DNA of 64,000 bases. It comes from Paraburkholderia dilworthii. Lineage in GTDB: Bacteria; Pseudomonadota; Gammaproteobacteria; Burkholderiales; Burkholderiaceae. The translations under genes and the position numbers were made by a program. How positions within the stretch are numbered: position 1 is the first letter of the stretch; every line of letters starts with the position of its first letter. The notes beneath the pieces were generated by a model. It was not told the origin of the DNA. It searched no databases and worked only from the letters and a program-made list of their open reading frames with translations. Of this stretch, positions 19,003 through 27,500 are shown piece by piece. The DNA lies in NCBI RefSeq assembly GCF_000472525.1, contig NZ_AWZT01000036.1, positions 1 to 64,000 of the forward strand, given 5' to 3'.

Positions 19003-20292
19003 CTATCCGGCAAGCCGACTCGCGATCACAATGTCCTCCGTCACTGCAAGGAACCTCGCAACGTCGCCCGGCGCATGGCAATGCAACGGGGAGATGCGCA
19101 CCGCACCGTCGAGGTTGAACGATTTCAACATTCGCCCCGAGTACAGGCTCGTCGCAATCCGCTCATAGACGATCACGCCCCGCTCTTCATAGGCGCGCAC
19201 GGCGGCGGTCGGGTCCAGGCAATCGAAGCCGAGGCCCGCAATCAAATCGCGGCGCGTCAGATCGTTACGATCCCAGAATACACGTACGCCTTCGATCGCT
19301 CGCAGCCCGCGCTGTCCGTCAACGCCGTCGAGCAACAACGAGAGCAGCGCTCGCTCATGTTCTTCGATGCGTTGCATGCCCTGCACGAAGAGCTCGCGCC
19401 GGTCTTCGGCGTCGCTGAACTGCGCGCCGATCCACGCGACATAATCGACGATCGCGCTCACCACGGCAAACTGCGCTGGCGCGGGACTGCCAAGCTCCCA
19501 GACGCCCTTCTCTTTGGCCGCGAGCCGATGATGCGGAAGCTCCGCGAGCCGTTCCGACAGCCACGCCACGCCTGCGCCGCGGCATCCGAAGAACTTGTAC
19601 GGCGCGAAGTTGATGCCGTCGACGGGCGTCTTCTGCAGGTCGATGACCGCGTGCGGCGCATGCTGAACCGCATCGACGATGATGAAGATATCCGGCTTGC
19701 GAGCACGCGCACGTTCGACGATGGCCGCGATGTCCAGCTTCGCGCCCGAAATGTTTGATGCGTACATCACGCTCAATAGCGCCGTGTCGCCGTCGATCAG
19801 CGAGACAATGGCATCGACATCGACGCCGCCGGTTTCGGCATTGCTTGGTGCGACACGCAGCGCCTTGCCGGTGCGCTCGCAGTACAGCTTCATCGCGTCG
19901 AAGGACGACGGATGCTCGAGAATGGTCGTCACGGCATTTGTGCCCGGAACGTTCTCCATCACCGCGCGCACCATCTCGAACATCGCCGCCGATGCCGTCA
20001 GCGAGAGGTACACGCTGCCATCGCGCGCATTGAGAATGCGGCGGACGTCGTCTTCGCCGCGCGTCTGAATGTCCTGCAAAACCAGCGCGCGTTCGTGGAT
20101 GCGCTCGGGACAATCCGGCAACGCATCGACCTGCGCGAACGCTTCCAGTGCCGATTTCAGTCTGAACGATCCGCCGGCGTTGTCGAAGAAGAGGCGCGCA
20201 CGCCCGTCGACATCGTGATCGACGTAGTGAAATCTGCGTTTGATCTCCTCCATGATCGACTCGGGAAACAACTGCCCGCCATTGCTATGCAT
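19003..20292 (-). CDS. class-V aminotransferase / cysteine desulfurase-like PLP enzyme
   Basis: A 429-residue fold-type I PLP enzyme. The ATG at 20292 follows GAGGAG and is preferred over the in-frame start 14 codons upstream. N-terminal landmark: RARLFFDNAGGSF. The phosphate-binding and substrate region includes YLSLTASAAMFEMV and ILEHPSSFDAMKL. The cofactor Asp/His region is IIVDAVQHAPHAVIDLQ, and the Schiff-base Lys lies in INFAPYKFFGCRGAGVAWL. C-terminal VRISPLHCHAPGDVARFL. The family includes desulfurases, selenocysteine lyases and isopenicillin-N-epimerase-like enzymes; the substrate cannot be told. It is encoded just downstream of a DAACS symporter gene (48-base gap), suggesting a joint role in uptake and breakdown of an amino acid. 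Confidence 0.85.
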   Translation of the reverse strand: MHSNGGQLFPESIMEEIKRRFHYVDHDVDGRARLFFDNAGGSFRLKSALEAFAQVDALPDCPERIHERALVLQDIQTRGEDDVRRILNARDGSVYLSLTASAAMFEMVRAVMENVPGTNAVTTILEHPSSFDAMKLYCERTGKALRVAPSNAETGGVDVDAIVSLIDGDTALLSVMYASNISGAKLDIAAIVERARARKPDIFIIVDAVQHAPHAVIDLQKTPVDGINFAPYKFFGCRGAGVAWLSERLAELPHHRLAAKEKGVWELGSPAPAQFAVVSAIVDYVAWIGAQFSDAEDRRELFVQGMQRIEEHERALLSLLLDGVDGQRGLRAIEGVRVFWDRNDLTRRDLIAGLGFDCLDPTAAVRAYEERGVIVYERIATSLYSGRMLKSFNLDGAVRISPLHCHAPGDVARFLAVTEDIVIASRLAG

Positions 20293-20340
20293 CTTATTTA
20301 CTCCTCGTTCCATGATTTCCATTTCTATCTTCACCGACTC

Positions 20341-21666
20341 TCATGCCTCCAGCGACGCGATATAAGCCTTGCCCTTTTCAACGTCGTACTGGCCCTCCCA
20401 TTTGGCGATGACGAGCGGCGCGAGCGCGTTGCCCACCACGTTCAGCGCAGTGCGTCCCATATCCATGATCCGGTCGACGCCCGCGATGAACGCGAGCCCT
20501 TCGAGCGGCAGCCCCGCGCTCGCGAGCGTCGTCAGCAAGATGACGAACATGAAGCCGGGCACGCCTGCAGCCCCTTTGGACGTCACGACCATCGTCAGTA
20601 CGAGCACGATCTGCTCTTGCAGGCCCAGATGTACGCCATAAAGTTGTGCGACGAACAACGTCCCGATGCCGAGATAAATCGACGCGCCATCGAGATTGAA
20701 CGTGTAGCCTGTCGGCACCACGAACGTCGTGATGTTCTTAGGCACGCCGAAGTCCTCCATCTTCTTCATCAGTTGCGGCAATACCGTCGCCGAACTGCAC
20801 GTCGAGAACGCAATGATCAGTTCGTCCTTGATGACGCGGAGCAGCGTGAAGATGTTGAAACCGAAGAGCCGCGCCGTGACGCCGAGCACAAACACCGCGA
20901 ACAAGATGATGGCGAGGTAGGTCACCGCGACGAGTTTGATGAGCGGCAACAGCGAACCAAAGCCGAAACTCGCGACAGTCACCGCGATCAGCGCACACAC
21001 GCCGAACGGCGCGTAACGCATGACCATGCCGGTGACCTTGAACATGGCGTCGCTGATGCCTTTGAAGGTCGCGAGCACGGGCTTGCGATATTCAGCAGGC
21101 ACGGATTGCAGACCGAGTCCGAACAGCACAGAGAAGAAGATCACCGGCAGGAGATCGCCGCGCCCCATCGCCATGACGATGTTGTCGGGAATGATGCTCA
21201 GCAACAGCGCCATGAACCCGTGGTGTCCCTGCGTCTGCTGTGACGTCTGCTGATAGCGCGAGATATCGGTGTGGCCGAGCTGGGACAGATCAGTGCCCAA
21301 ACCCGGATGCAACACGTTGCCGAGCACGAGACCCAGCACGATTGCAATCGTCGTGACGACTTCGAAGTACACGAGTGTCTTCAATCCGATGCGCCCGAGC
21401 GAGCGCCCGTCGCCCACGCCCGCGATACCCATCACCATGCTCGTGAAGACGATCGGCACGACGACCATCTTGATCAGGCGGATAAAGATATCGCCGGCCG
21501 GTTGCAGAAAGCCGTTGATCGCTGATTCGCGAAACTCCGGGAAACGGTTGAGCACCAGCCCTACCGCGATGCCGACGACTAGTCCGATAACGATTTGCCA
21601 CGCGAGCCCGACGCGAGGCTTACGTTCCACGCGATCGGGTTGAGGTGTTTCCATGACGGATTCCAT
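20341..21666 (-). CDS. dicarboxylate/amino acid:cation symporter (DAACS family)
   Basis: A 441-residue inner-membrane carrier starting at the ATG at 21666, which has GGAGATC upstream. Family signatures are complete: the serine-rich hairpin AFSTCSSATVLPQLM, the helix 7 motif GYTFNLDGASIYLG (equivalent of NMDGT), the second hairpin VVTSKGAAGVPGFMFVIL and the substrate-binding helix 8 DRIMDMGRTALNVVGNA. Known function: Na+- or H+-coupled uptake of glutamate/aspartate or C4-dicarboxylates. The Arg in DMGRT is consistent with an acidic substrate. First gene of a two-gene unit with the PLP enzyme, divergent from a LysR gene. Confidence 0.93.
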   Translation of the reverse strand: MESVMETPQPDRVERKPRVGLAWQIVIGLVVGIAVGLVLNRFPEFRESAINGFLQPAGDIFIRLIKMVVVPIVFTSMVMGIAGVGDGRSLGRIGLKTLVYFEVVTTIAIVLGLVLGNVLHPGLGTDLSQLGHTDISRYQQTSQQTQGHHGFMALLLSIIPDNIVMAMGRGDLLPVIFFSVLFGLGLQSVPAEYRKPVLATFKGISDAMFKVTGMVMRYAPFGVCALIAVTVASFGFGSLLPLIKLVAVTYLAIILFAVFVLGVTARLFGFNIFTLLRVIKDELIIAFSTCSSATVLPQLMKKMEDFGVPKNITTFVVPTGYTFNLDGASIYLGIGTLFVAQLYGVHLGLQEQIVLVLTMVVTSKGAAGVPGFMFVILLTTLASAGLPLEGLAFIAGVDRIMDMGRTALNVVGNALAPLVIAKWEGQYDVEKGKAYIASLEA

Positions 21667-21811
21667 GCGATCTCCAGACACGTACTAGTTGATATGGATA
21701 AGCGAAGCCTCGGCCGGGACTCATTAAGGGGAAAGTAAGCAGCCAAAATGAACAAAAAAAGCGATTTTTTTCTATGAGAAACTATCGCTTTTAGAGATAT
21801 GAAGTACTGCC

Positions 21812-22720
21812 ATGCTGACGTTTAAGCAGATGGAAGCTTTGTACTGGATCGTTCAGCTCGGTTCGTTCGAGGCAGCCGCGACGCGACTGAGCACCACTCA
21901 ATCGGCGATATCCAAGCGCGTTCAGGAACTGGAACGCGCATTCGGCGTCGCCGTGTTCGATCGCGCGAATCGTAGTGCGCGTCTTACAGAGAAAGGCACG
22001 GAGTTCTTCGAGTACGCGAGAGAACTGCTCGAACGGAGGGAATACATCGTCGAGCGCATGAGCTCGAAAGAAGCGCTGGTGCGACAGATTCGCATCGGCG
22101 TGACGGAACTCACGGCGCTGACGTGGCTGCCGCGTCTCATCGCGGCGATTCAGGCCGAATACCCGAAGGTCAAGGTCCAAGCAGAGGTGGATCTCAACGC
22201 GACCTTGCGCGAACGGCTGGCAGCGGCGACTGTAGACGTCATCATCGTGCCGCAGACGCACGAGGTCGAGCCGTACACGTCGACGCTGGTCGGTCAGGTC
22301 CAGAATGCCTGGATGTGCGCGGCCCGCCTGGCGCCGGGCAAGCGTGTCATTCCGCTCGCGGAAATCGCGAAGTTTCCGCTGATTTTGCAGGGCGGGTTAT
22401 CGGGAACGGGTTACGTGTACAGCCGGTTTCTGGAGGAACAAGGCGTGGCCTTGCAGAGAGTGCTGGCAAGCAACAGCCTCATTGCGCAAATCGGGCTCAC
22501 GCTGTCGGGGCTCGGCGTCAGTTACTTGCCCGAAGCATGCCTTGCGCGCATGCTCAAGCGGCGCACGCTCGTCGTCGTGCCGACGGTGCCCGCGCTGCCC
22601 CCTGTCAGATACGTCGCCATGCATCGCGCAGAGCAGTCGCATTCGCTCAGTGCTGCCGTGGCGCGACTTGCAGCCCAATCGTGCGACTTCTGCTCCAATC
22701 TGCTTGATCCGGGAAGTTAG
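21812..22720 (+). CDS. LysR-family transcriptional regulator
   Basis: A 302-residue regulator. The winged helix-turn-helix is at residues 1-60 (MLTFKQMEALYWIVQLGSFE, AATRLSTTQSAISKRVQELE). The effector-binding domain follows, with QIGLTLSGLGVSYLPEACLA. The gene is divergent from the DAACS symporter gene. The 145-base gap between the start codons is AT-rich for this genome (around 21735-21800), as expected for a shared promoter-operator. It probably activates the symporter/PLP-enzyme unit in response to its substrate. Confidence 0.93.
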   Translation: MLTFKQMEALYWIVQLGSFEAAATRLSTTQSAISKRVQELERAFGVAVFDRANRSARLTEKGTEFFEYARELLERREYIVERMSSKEALVRQIRIGVTELTALTWLPRLIAAIQAEYPKVKVQAEVDLNATLRERLAAATVDVIIVPQTHEVEPYTSTLVGQVQNAWMCAARLAPGKRVIPLAEIAKFPLILQGGLSGTGYVYSRFLEEQGVALQRVLASNSLIAQIGLTLSGLGVSYLPEACLARMLKRRTLVVVPTVPALPPVRYVAMHRAEQSHSLSAAVARLAAQSCDFCSNLLDPGS

Positions 22721-22739
22721 GCAAGAGCGAAAGCGGTAG

Positions 22740-23081
22740 AAGTCGCCGAATCGCAGAACCGAAAGTACGTGGCGTGCGCAGCCCTCGAAGGAGCTTGGTC
22801 TAGAGCTGAAAGCCATCGTTCGCCAGTCTTGCGGAGCGAGCGGGTATTACGATGAACTGCTCCTGCTCGCGCTGACTGCCAGTTTCGTCCGGCGCTGGAT
22901 GCGCAATGACGTGGTGAGGTTGTGGCTGCAGTCGCGATATCCCAGTAACGCGGTCCTCCTCGAGCGGATGGCATTACGATCGGAAAGCGCAAGGCAGGCA
23001 AAACGCCCTTTAAGCTTTCCTGACCCCGGTCAGTGCAGGATCACGGCCGGTCCGCAGCCCGTAGGACGGGTTCCGCCATGA
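22740..23081 (+). pseudogene. truncated protein-like frame, possibly a plasmid-partition relic
   Basis: An open frame without a proper start reads RAQPSKELGLELKAIVRQS, then YYDELLLLALTASFVRRWM and NDVVRLWLQSRYPSNAVLLE, stopping at 23081. The helical pattern and the D-E-L-L-L-L-A-L-T-A-S stretch recall C-terminal parts of plasmid RepB/ParB-type partition proteins, but this is a weak impression from memory. No N-terminus can be found, so it is probably a fragment. Confidence 0.3.
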
Positions 23082-23323
23082 CCTGCGGTAAAGGGTTCAA
23101 CACTGGCAAGCGTGCAGTGTGCAGGCAGTGCGGATGGCCGGACATTTCCGTCGTGAAGGGTGCGGTACTCGCACCAGCAGGCGTTATCACATCTACGTCG
23201 CACTCCTGCGTCCGTGTGCCGTTTATGCAACACGCGATGCGCTGACGGTTTTCGACAGACAGCCGTTCCAGACTTTAATAGCCTTCGTCGTGGCCGGGCA
23301 CCCGGCGACAGGAGGGCTTCACC
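23082..23323. other. intergenic
   Basis: Short cysteine-containing frames only (for example from 23078, MTCGKGFNTGKRAVCRQCG), without domain support. The ribosome binding site GGAGGG at 23311-23316 belongs to the next gene. Confidence 0.3.
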
Positions 23324-23331
23324 ATGCTGCG

Positions 23332-23595
23332 ATGGCTGGCAAACTGGGCTTCACATCACGCGCCACCCCCGAGAAACAGGCGGAACGTGCACTGAATAAC
23401 CTGCGTATGGAACTGTTCCAGGCCGAGCAGCATGTGCTCGATGCACAGTTACGTGTGGATTACTATCGGGCCCGGCTGACCTTTCTGGAGGAGGTGGCCA
23501 GTAAAGCTATCGAGCAGGTCTCCGACGAGCGCAAAGGCCTGCAGGAACCGTCGCCGGCATTAAGGCCAGGCCTGAAACTGACCGCGGCGCAGTAG
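23332..23595 (+). CDS. small coiled-coil hypothetical protein, start region possibly frameshifted
   Basis: About 87 residues with a long amphipathic helix: PEKQAERALNNLRMELFQAE, then QHVLDAQLRVDYYRARLTFL. It is likely a coiled coil. The best ribosome binding site (GGAGGG, 23311-23316) is optimally placed for an ATG at 23324, which reads MLRWLANWASHH in another frame and stops after 23 codons. The long frame starts at 23332. A one-base indel between them would join a natural N-terminus to the coiled coil. Family not recognised. Either there is an error or mutation near 23370, or 23332 is the true start. Confidence 0.5.
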   Translation: MAGKLGFTSRATPEKQAERALNNLRMELFQAEQHVLDAQLRVDYYRARLTFLEEVASKAIEQVSDERKGLQEPSPALRPGLKLTAAQ

Positions 23596-23931
23596 TGTTC
23601 CGGCCCACACCGCTGTCGCCTTGCTCTGGACGCGAAGGGGTCTCTGGATGATCGCATTGGCGGGGGCGTGGCGGCGCGACGGTCAGCACGAGTGACGCCC
23701 CCGACGGGGCGTGTGTTCACACGCGCGGTGGCGAAGGACGGTTCACTGTCCTGGTCCAGTAAGTTTCATGCGTATCAAATTTCGACGAGCGCTGCGCAGA
23801 CTGAGCGGCGAGACCAGACCATCCGGCAACCAGCACCAGGCGGGGCCCATCAACGCGGCGGCCGGTTGTCGCTGCACGGCCCGGCCATGGTCCAATGACG
23901 GTGGGTTACAGATCTTAGAGCGTTCCTCGAC

Positions 23932-24192
23932 ATGTCACTTCCTGAGAAGCTCGGTAATGAGGCTCGCGCAGAACTGCTCTGCTACCTGGTGATCGGCGAA
24001 CTTGTCGCAATGGCACGAACAGGTAATTGGTTGCGCACAGATCACCTGGTCGAGTCTTCGCGTATCTGGCTGAAAACGAGCGGCGCTACATGCCATTGGC
24101 AGGATCGGATTGCGCTAGCGGCCGCTGCCGCCGAGCTGGCGCCGAGCGTCCCTCAGGTTTTATGTCAACAGGCGCCTCGGCTGGATGAATAA
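23932..24192 (+). CDS. hypothetical protein
   Basis: An 86-residue product (MSLPEKLGNEARAELLCYLV...) with mostly helical, Ala-rich composition and no recognised domain. Protein-like residue use and the absence of competing frames support it. It lies on the same strand as a small acidic gene at 24299, with a 106-base gap. Confidence 0.45.
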   Translation: MSLPEKLGNEARAELLCYLVIGELVAMARTGNWLRTDHLVESSRIWLKTSGATCHWQDRIALAAAAAELAPSVPQVLCQQAPRLDE

Positions 24193-24298
24193 CTCCGGCC
24201 GAAACTGGCAGACATCGGTTCGGTAGCAGGAACGCTCGATGCGAGCTCCATATCCACGGTCCGACAGGATTGGCCCCTTATTCATAAACGGAGGTGTT

Positions 24299-24553
24299 AT
24301 GACGCAAATAACCAGGGATGAACCTGACGATTCCGAAAATAGACAGCAATCAGGCGACGCGGGCCGGGCGGATGAGCTCACCTCGGAGCAGGCCGCGCAG
24401 CGAGCACTCGATGAAGGCGACAACAAAAAAATCGACAGGACCCTTGATGAGCTTGACGTTTCAACAACCGAGTCGGGCAAGGATCAAACTTCCAAACCGG
24501 ATACGGAAGGGTCCAATTCCTCGAGCAAAAATCTTGATGAGCAGAACGAGTGA
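24299..24553 (+). CDS. small acidic, probably disordered protein
   Basis: An 84-residue, very hydrophilic protein starting at the ATG at 24299 after a good GGAGGTG ribosome binding site; the frame is open 20 codons further upstream. It is rich in Asp, Glu, Ser, Gln and Lys, without hydrophobic core segments (KKIDRTLDELDVSTTESGKD). Such small acidic disordered proteins are common in Burkholderia and sometimes stress-linked; no function assigned. Confidence 0.6.
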   Translation: MTQITRDEPDDSENRQQSGDAGRADELTSEQAAQRALDEGDNKKIDRTLDELDVSTTESGKDQTSKPDTEGSNSSSKNLDEQNE

Positions 24554-24711
24554 AGGGATGGCACCCACGGGTGACCGTAGAGGTGTGCTAGTTCCGGTCG
24601 CGAGGCGCCATATTGTTTCGACGGTCAAAGGGGTGCTGGCGGATGAGACGGCGAGCGTTCCATCAGCGATCAGCGACTATCGGGGCCGAACCAGAAGGCG
24701 CACACTATTGC

Positions 24712-25080
24712 CTAGAGGTGGCTCGACCGCGCGAGTGGGCTTCCGGCGAAGGGGTCGTTTTTCCAGTCCGCACCGGTCCGCGTTGCCGGCTGGGCGAGCG
24801 CTCCGCATGGAAGCTCAAAGTGCCCGATTGATTGTCCCGCGCTAATAGCCTGTCTGAGCCATTGAGGCACCTCGCCTTCACCGCTCCAGGTATCACCACC
24901 CGCGCTACGATAGCGACCCATGTCCGATCCCGCAGGCTCGGTCGCCAGGAAGGTAGCGAGGTCATCGGGGCTGATGCCGAAGTCATCCATGCGGTGGCGG
25001 AGATACGCAATCATGCTGTCGCGTTTCCGTTCGTCCATAAGGCGTTCCTGTAAAGTATTTTGCTGGCGCTTCTCAGCCAT
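24712..25080 (-). CDS. H-NS-like histone family protein with altered DNA-binding motif
   Basis: A 122-residue protein if started at the ATG at 25080. An alternative ATG at 25038 (MDERKRDSMIAYLRH) has a better-placed AGGA. The middle, HRMDDFGISPDDLATFL, and the C-terminal block, DMGRYRSAGGDTWSGEGEVP followed by QWLRQAI, follow the H-NS C-terminal pattern Y-R-x-x-x-G-x-T-W-S-G-x-G-x-x-P-x-W-L. In typical members the two variable positions are Arg (GRGR-type loop inserted in the minor groove); here both are Glu. A further 35-residue tail follows. It may oligomerise without normal DNA binding, or bind differently. Confidence 0.6.
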   Translation of the reverse strand: MAEKRQQNTLQERLMDERKRDSMIAYLRHRMDDFGISPDDLATFLATEPAGSDMGRYRSAGGDTWSGEGEVPQWLRQAISAGQSIGHFELPCGALAQPATRTGADWKNDPFAGSPLARSSHL

Positions 25081-25281
25081 CAGAGGCCGGCGAGGTGCAG
25101 GGGTGAAAGGGGCGACATTAAACTGCGCCGCGAAACCATCAGCGCCTACCGTGCGAAAAGACGCTGTCAAGGGTTGCCTGAAGCCAGTTGGCGCGGAAGA
25201 CAGGGAAGGCACGTGTTATTTGAGACTCGCCGCTTCGCATTTCGGTGAAATATCATCTCCAGCTGCGCCCTGGGTAACGCT

Positions 25282-25857
25282 TCACAGATGCTGAACAGCA
25301 GTCGCGTAGGACTTCGCGGCTTCCTTCAGCTGCCCGGCTGCGGCCTGTACGCGCGTGGGCAGCTCGCTCAGCGCGACCAGGGTATCGGCACGGTCCAGCC
25401 GCCTGCGAAGCTCGACCACGAGATCCATGATGCTGGCGTCACCCACCCGCCGGCGATTGCTTTGTCGGGAGCTCACCCCGGAGCAGTCGACGAGGCGATC
25501 AACCTTGCGGAAGTACGCTTGAGCAGCTACGTGATGCCTCGCATACAGCGAGGCAACATTTGACTTTGAAAGACAGTCCCTAACGACCTCGGCATTCATG
25601 TCGAAATGAACCTGCAGCGCGTCGGCGGCATCTGCCCGGTGAAAACATGCCACTTGATCGAACAGCGTCTCGCCGTCCGTGTCGATGAGATCGATCCAGA
25701 CCTCACCGTCTTCGAGAATCTGACCGGCGCGAAGAATCGCCCGTTCGTCCTCATTTGCATAAGCGAGCATCCGGTGTCCGTCGACATCATCAACCGGCAT
25801 CTCGAACACCTCCACCAGTTCCCCGCTCATTGCGACCTGCATAACCAATAACGCCAT
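25282..25857 (-). CDS. hypothetical protein
   Basis: A 191-residue protein starting at the ATG at 25857 after AAGGAG; the frame is open further upstream without support. The N-terminal half is acidic (EVFEMPVDDVDGHRMLAYAN, GEVWIDLIDTDGETLFDQVA) and the C-terminal half is basic and helical (MDLVVELRRRLDRADTLVAL). No signal peptide or membrane helix. No family recognised. Good codon use and a good start context make it a likely real gene. Confidence 0.6.
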   Translation of the reverse strand: MALLVMQVAMSGELVEVFEMPVDDVDGHRMLAYANEDERAILRAGQILEDGEVWIDLIDTDGETLFDQVACFHRADAADALQVHFDMNAEVVRDCLSKSNVASLYARHHVAAQAYFRKVDRLVDCSGVSSRQSNRRRVGDASIMDLVVELRRRLDRADTLVALSELPTRVQAAAGQLKEAAKSYATAVQHL

Positions 25858-26186
25858 CTCTGCTCCTTGCAATGGGAATGACGGGAATACCGCTGCGCGG
25901 ATCAAGCGATCCGACCTGGCGACCGATATGAGTGACATTTCAGGGAGACCAAGCGTGACCCCGACATCTTGGCGGTTTCTTCAGTACGACGTTTCGCGCC
26001 AACCTGGTTGATGTGGGCACACGGCCCCGGCGACACCAACACCTGACCGGCAGGCAGCCTTTTTGGGGCCATGAGATCCGGCGGTCGAAGGTCGGCGACA
26101 GGGGTACTCGCATCACGACGGGACGGATTTTCGTCTAACCGGGGAGCGCCACGCATGGCCGCTCGTGCGCTGGACGCCATGCCAGC

Positions 26187-26417
26187 TTAACCGCGACTGT
26201 CGACCCAGCCGCGTGCCCATGCTGTAGCGTGCCCCACAGCCTGTGTTTCGCTATCGAAATAGTCGAGCGCATCAAACTTATAGGCGACTGGCGCAGCACT
26301 GCGGGCGTCACTTCTTGTGAGCAGCAGATTTGCAGCAAACCAGCCGTCAGGTAACCGGTGAGCGGATGGGGAGATTGAATAACCGTGGTACTGGTGAACA
26401 GGTTTGCTATTTTGCAT
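26187..26417 (-). CDS. small hypothetical protein (Burkholderia type)
   Basis: A 76-residue product starting at the ATG at 26417: HQYHGYSISPSAHRLPDGWF, then AANLLLTRSDA, then FDSETQAVGHATAWARGWVD. Small proteins with a central G-Y-x-I-x-P-x-A-x-x-L-P-D-G-x-F-x-A-N-L pattern and an ATA-WARGWVD end are widespread in Burkholderiaceae, usually of unknown function. No membrane or export signal. Confidence 0.6.
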   Translation of the reverse strand: MQNSKPVHQYHGYSISPSAHRLPDGWFAANLLLTRSDARSAAPVAYKFDALDYFDSETQAVGHATAWARGWVDSRG

Positions 26418-26587
26418 AAGCGATAACCGACCGCACGACATCATGTCGTACAGGCGAAATAAATTAAAAAAATGGGGCGAGACGGGTCGGGTCGGGTCGA
26501 AAAGACAAATGATGCGCGCGTCGAAAGGCGGCGATCAGATCGGGAGCGCATGGCATCCCGCGAGGATGCTAGTCAAGCTAACAAGCA

Positions 26588-26609
26588 AAGGGCCGGTAGA
26601 CCGGCCCTT
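26588..26609 (-). terminator. intrinsic terminator-like hairpin after the cold-shock gene
   Basis: Perfect 10-base inverted repeat AAGGGCCGGT / ACCGGCCCTT around a 2-base loop (in practice 9 pairs and a 4-base loop), located 8 bases after the cold-shock stop codon. Symmetric, so it could act on either strand. Confidence 0.75.
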
Positions 26610-26616
26610 GAAATAC

Positions 26617-26820
26617 TTACTGCGGCGAGATATTCGCGGCCTGCATACCCTTGGGACCGCGCTTTGTCTCGTAGCTGACCTTCTGGTTCTCTGCGAGCGT
26701 CTTAAAGCCGTCGCCCCGAACTTCCGAGAAGTGAGCGAACAGATCGTCGCCGCCAGCGTCAGGAGTAATGAAGCCAAAGCCTTTGCTATCGTTGAACCAC
26801 TTGACAGTACCGGTATCCAT
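26617..26820 (-). CDS. cold-shock domain protein (CspA family)
   Basis: A 67-residue OB-fold nucleic-acid-binding protein. RNP1 is KGFGFITP and RNP2 is LFAHFSE; the full typical length is present. The start is the ATG at 26820 (MDTGTVKWFNDSKGFGF), preceded by AGGGAA. Known function: binds single-stranded RNA/DNA, melts RNA secondary structure, and is often induced by cold or stress. A near-consensus promoter lies about 130 bases upstream, giving the long leader typical of cspA mRNAs, and a hairpin follows the stop. Confidence 0.95.
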   Translation of the reverse strand: MDTGTVKWFNDSKGFGFITPDAGGDDLFAHFSEVRGDGFKTLAENQKVSYETKRGPKGMQAANISPQ

Positions 26821-26959
26821 GAAAATTCCCTGAAACAAAAATAATAGCTCCGGTGCGGAGCGACAAAAACTTCAAGGAAGAAGAGAGGACAGCGAGTACC
26901 GCGCAGAAGAGGCGGAAAATGGTGATCAGCAATCGAGCTTCTTGAATATTTCGAGGTTC

Positions 26960-26988
26960 ACGATATAGTGCCGGAGTGGGTCTGTCAA
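26960..26988 (-). promoter_or_regulatory. sigma-70-type promoter for the cold-shock gene
   Basis: On the minus strand a perfect -35 TTGACA (26983-26988), a 17-base spacer and TATCGT as -10 (26960-26965). The expected start near 26953 would give a leader of about 130 bases (26821-26953), rich in A/T compared with its surroundings and suited to cspA-like thermoregulation. Confidence 0.7.
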
Positions 26989-27029
26989 TGCTTTTCGCAA
27001 TGGGGTCCTCTCTCATCAGACGGTCCTTC

Positions 27030-27500
27030 GACGCAACGTGATGGAGGCTTCTCGTTCGCCGACAAAGTGCGAAGGACTGTTCCTAGCCGATACTGTTGAA
27101 AAAGTCGCCGCGTGGTTTTTCAGTGCTCCTGCGCGAAAATCGACCTCTTAGATCAGCCTACAAACGGCTCACGCATGTCGGCCAAGGGTAAGAGGACCCC
27201 CACAAACCTCGCGAGAGAGACGACCAATGATTTCATCCATCGCGGCACGCCGCGTCGCGAAGTGCCGACCGTGCAGTCGCGCGACCTTCAGCGACCCCAC
27301 AGACTTTCGGTCGGCGCATTTCTCGACGCGGAGTTATGACGAGGCGGCGAAGAGCCTAGGCCTCATGCGAGCGGTATATATCCCAGTGATCGGTCATTCA
27401 AATGTTAGCCTTCTATGCCGAATTAGAATGGAATTGATCCGCTTGAGGCACCCCCGCGCCTTGACGGCAGCGAGCCGGACTCATCCACGACCTGTCCTGA
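27030..27500. other. intergenic before the hybrid kinase gene
   Basis: About 470 bases between the cold-shock promoter and the kinase gene. Short plus-strand frames (27112-27339, 27227-27718) overlap each other and have no domains. I see no RNA gene. Confidence 0.35.

Noticed and set aside
19912..21243. 443-codon plus-strand open frame
   Set aside because: Antisense to the PLP enzyme and symporter; extremely His/Arg/Asp/Glu-rich, no domain.
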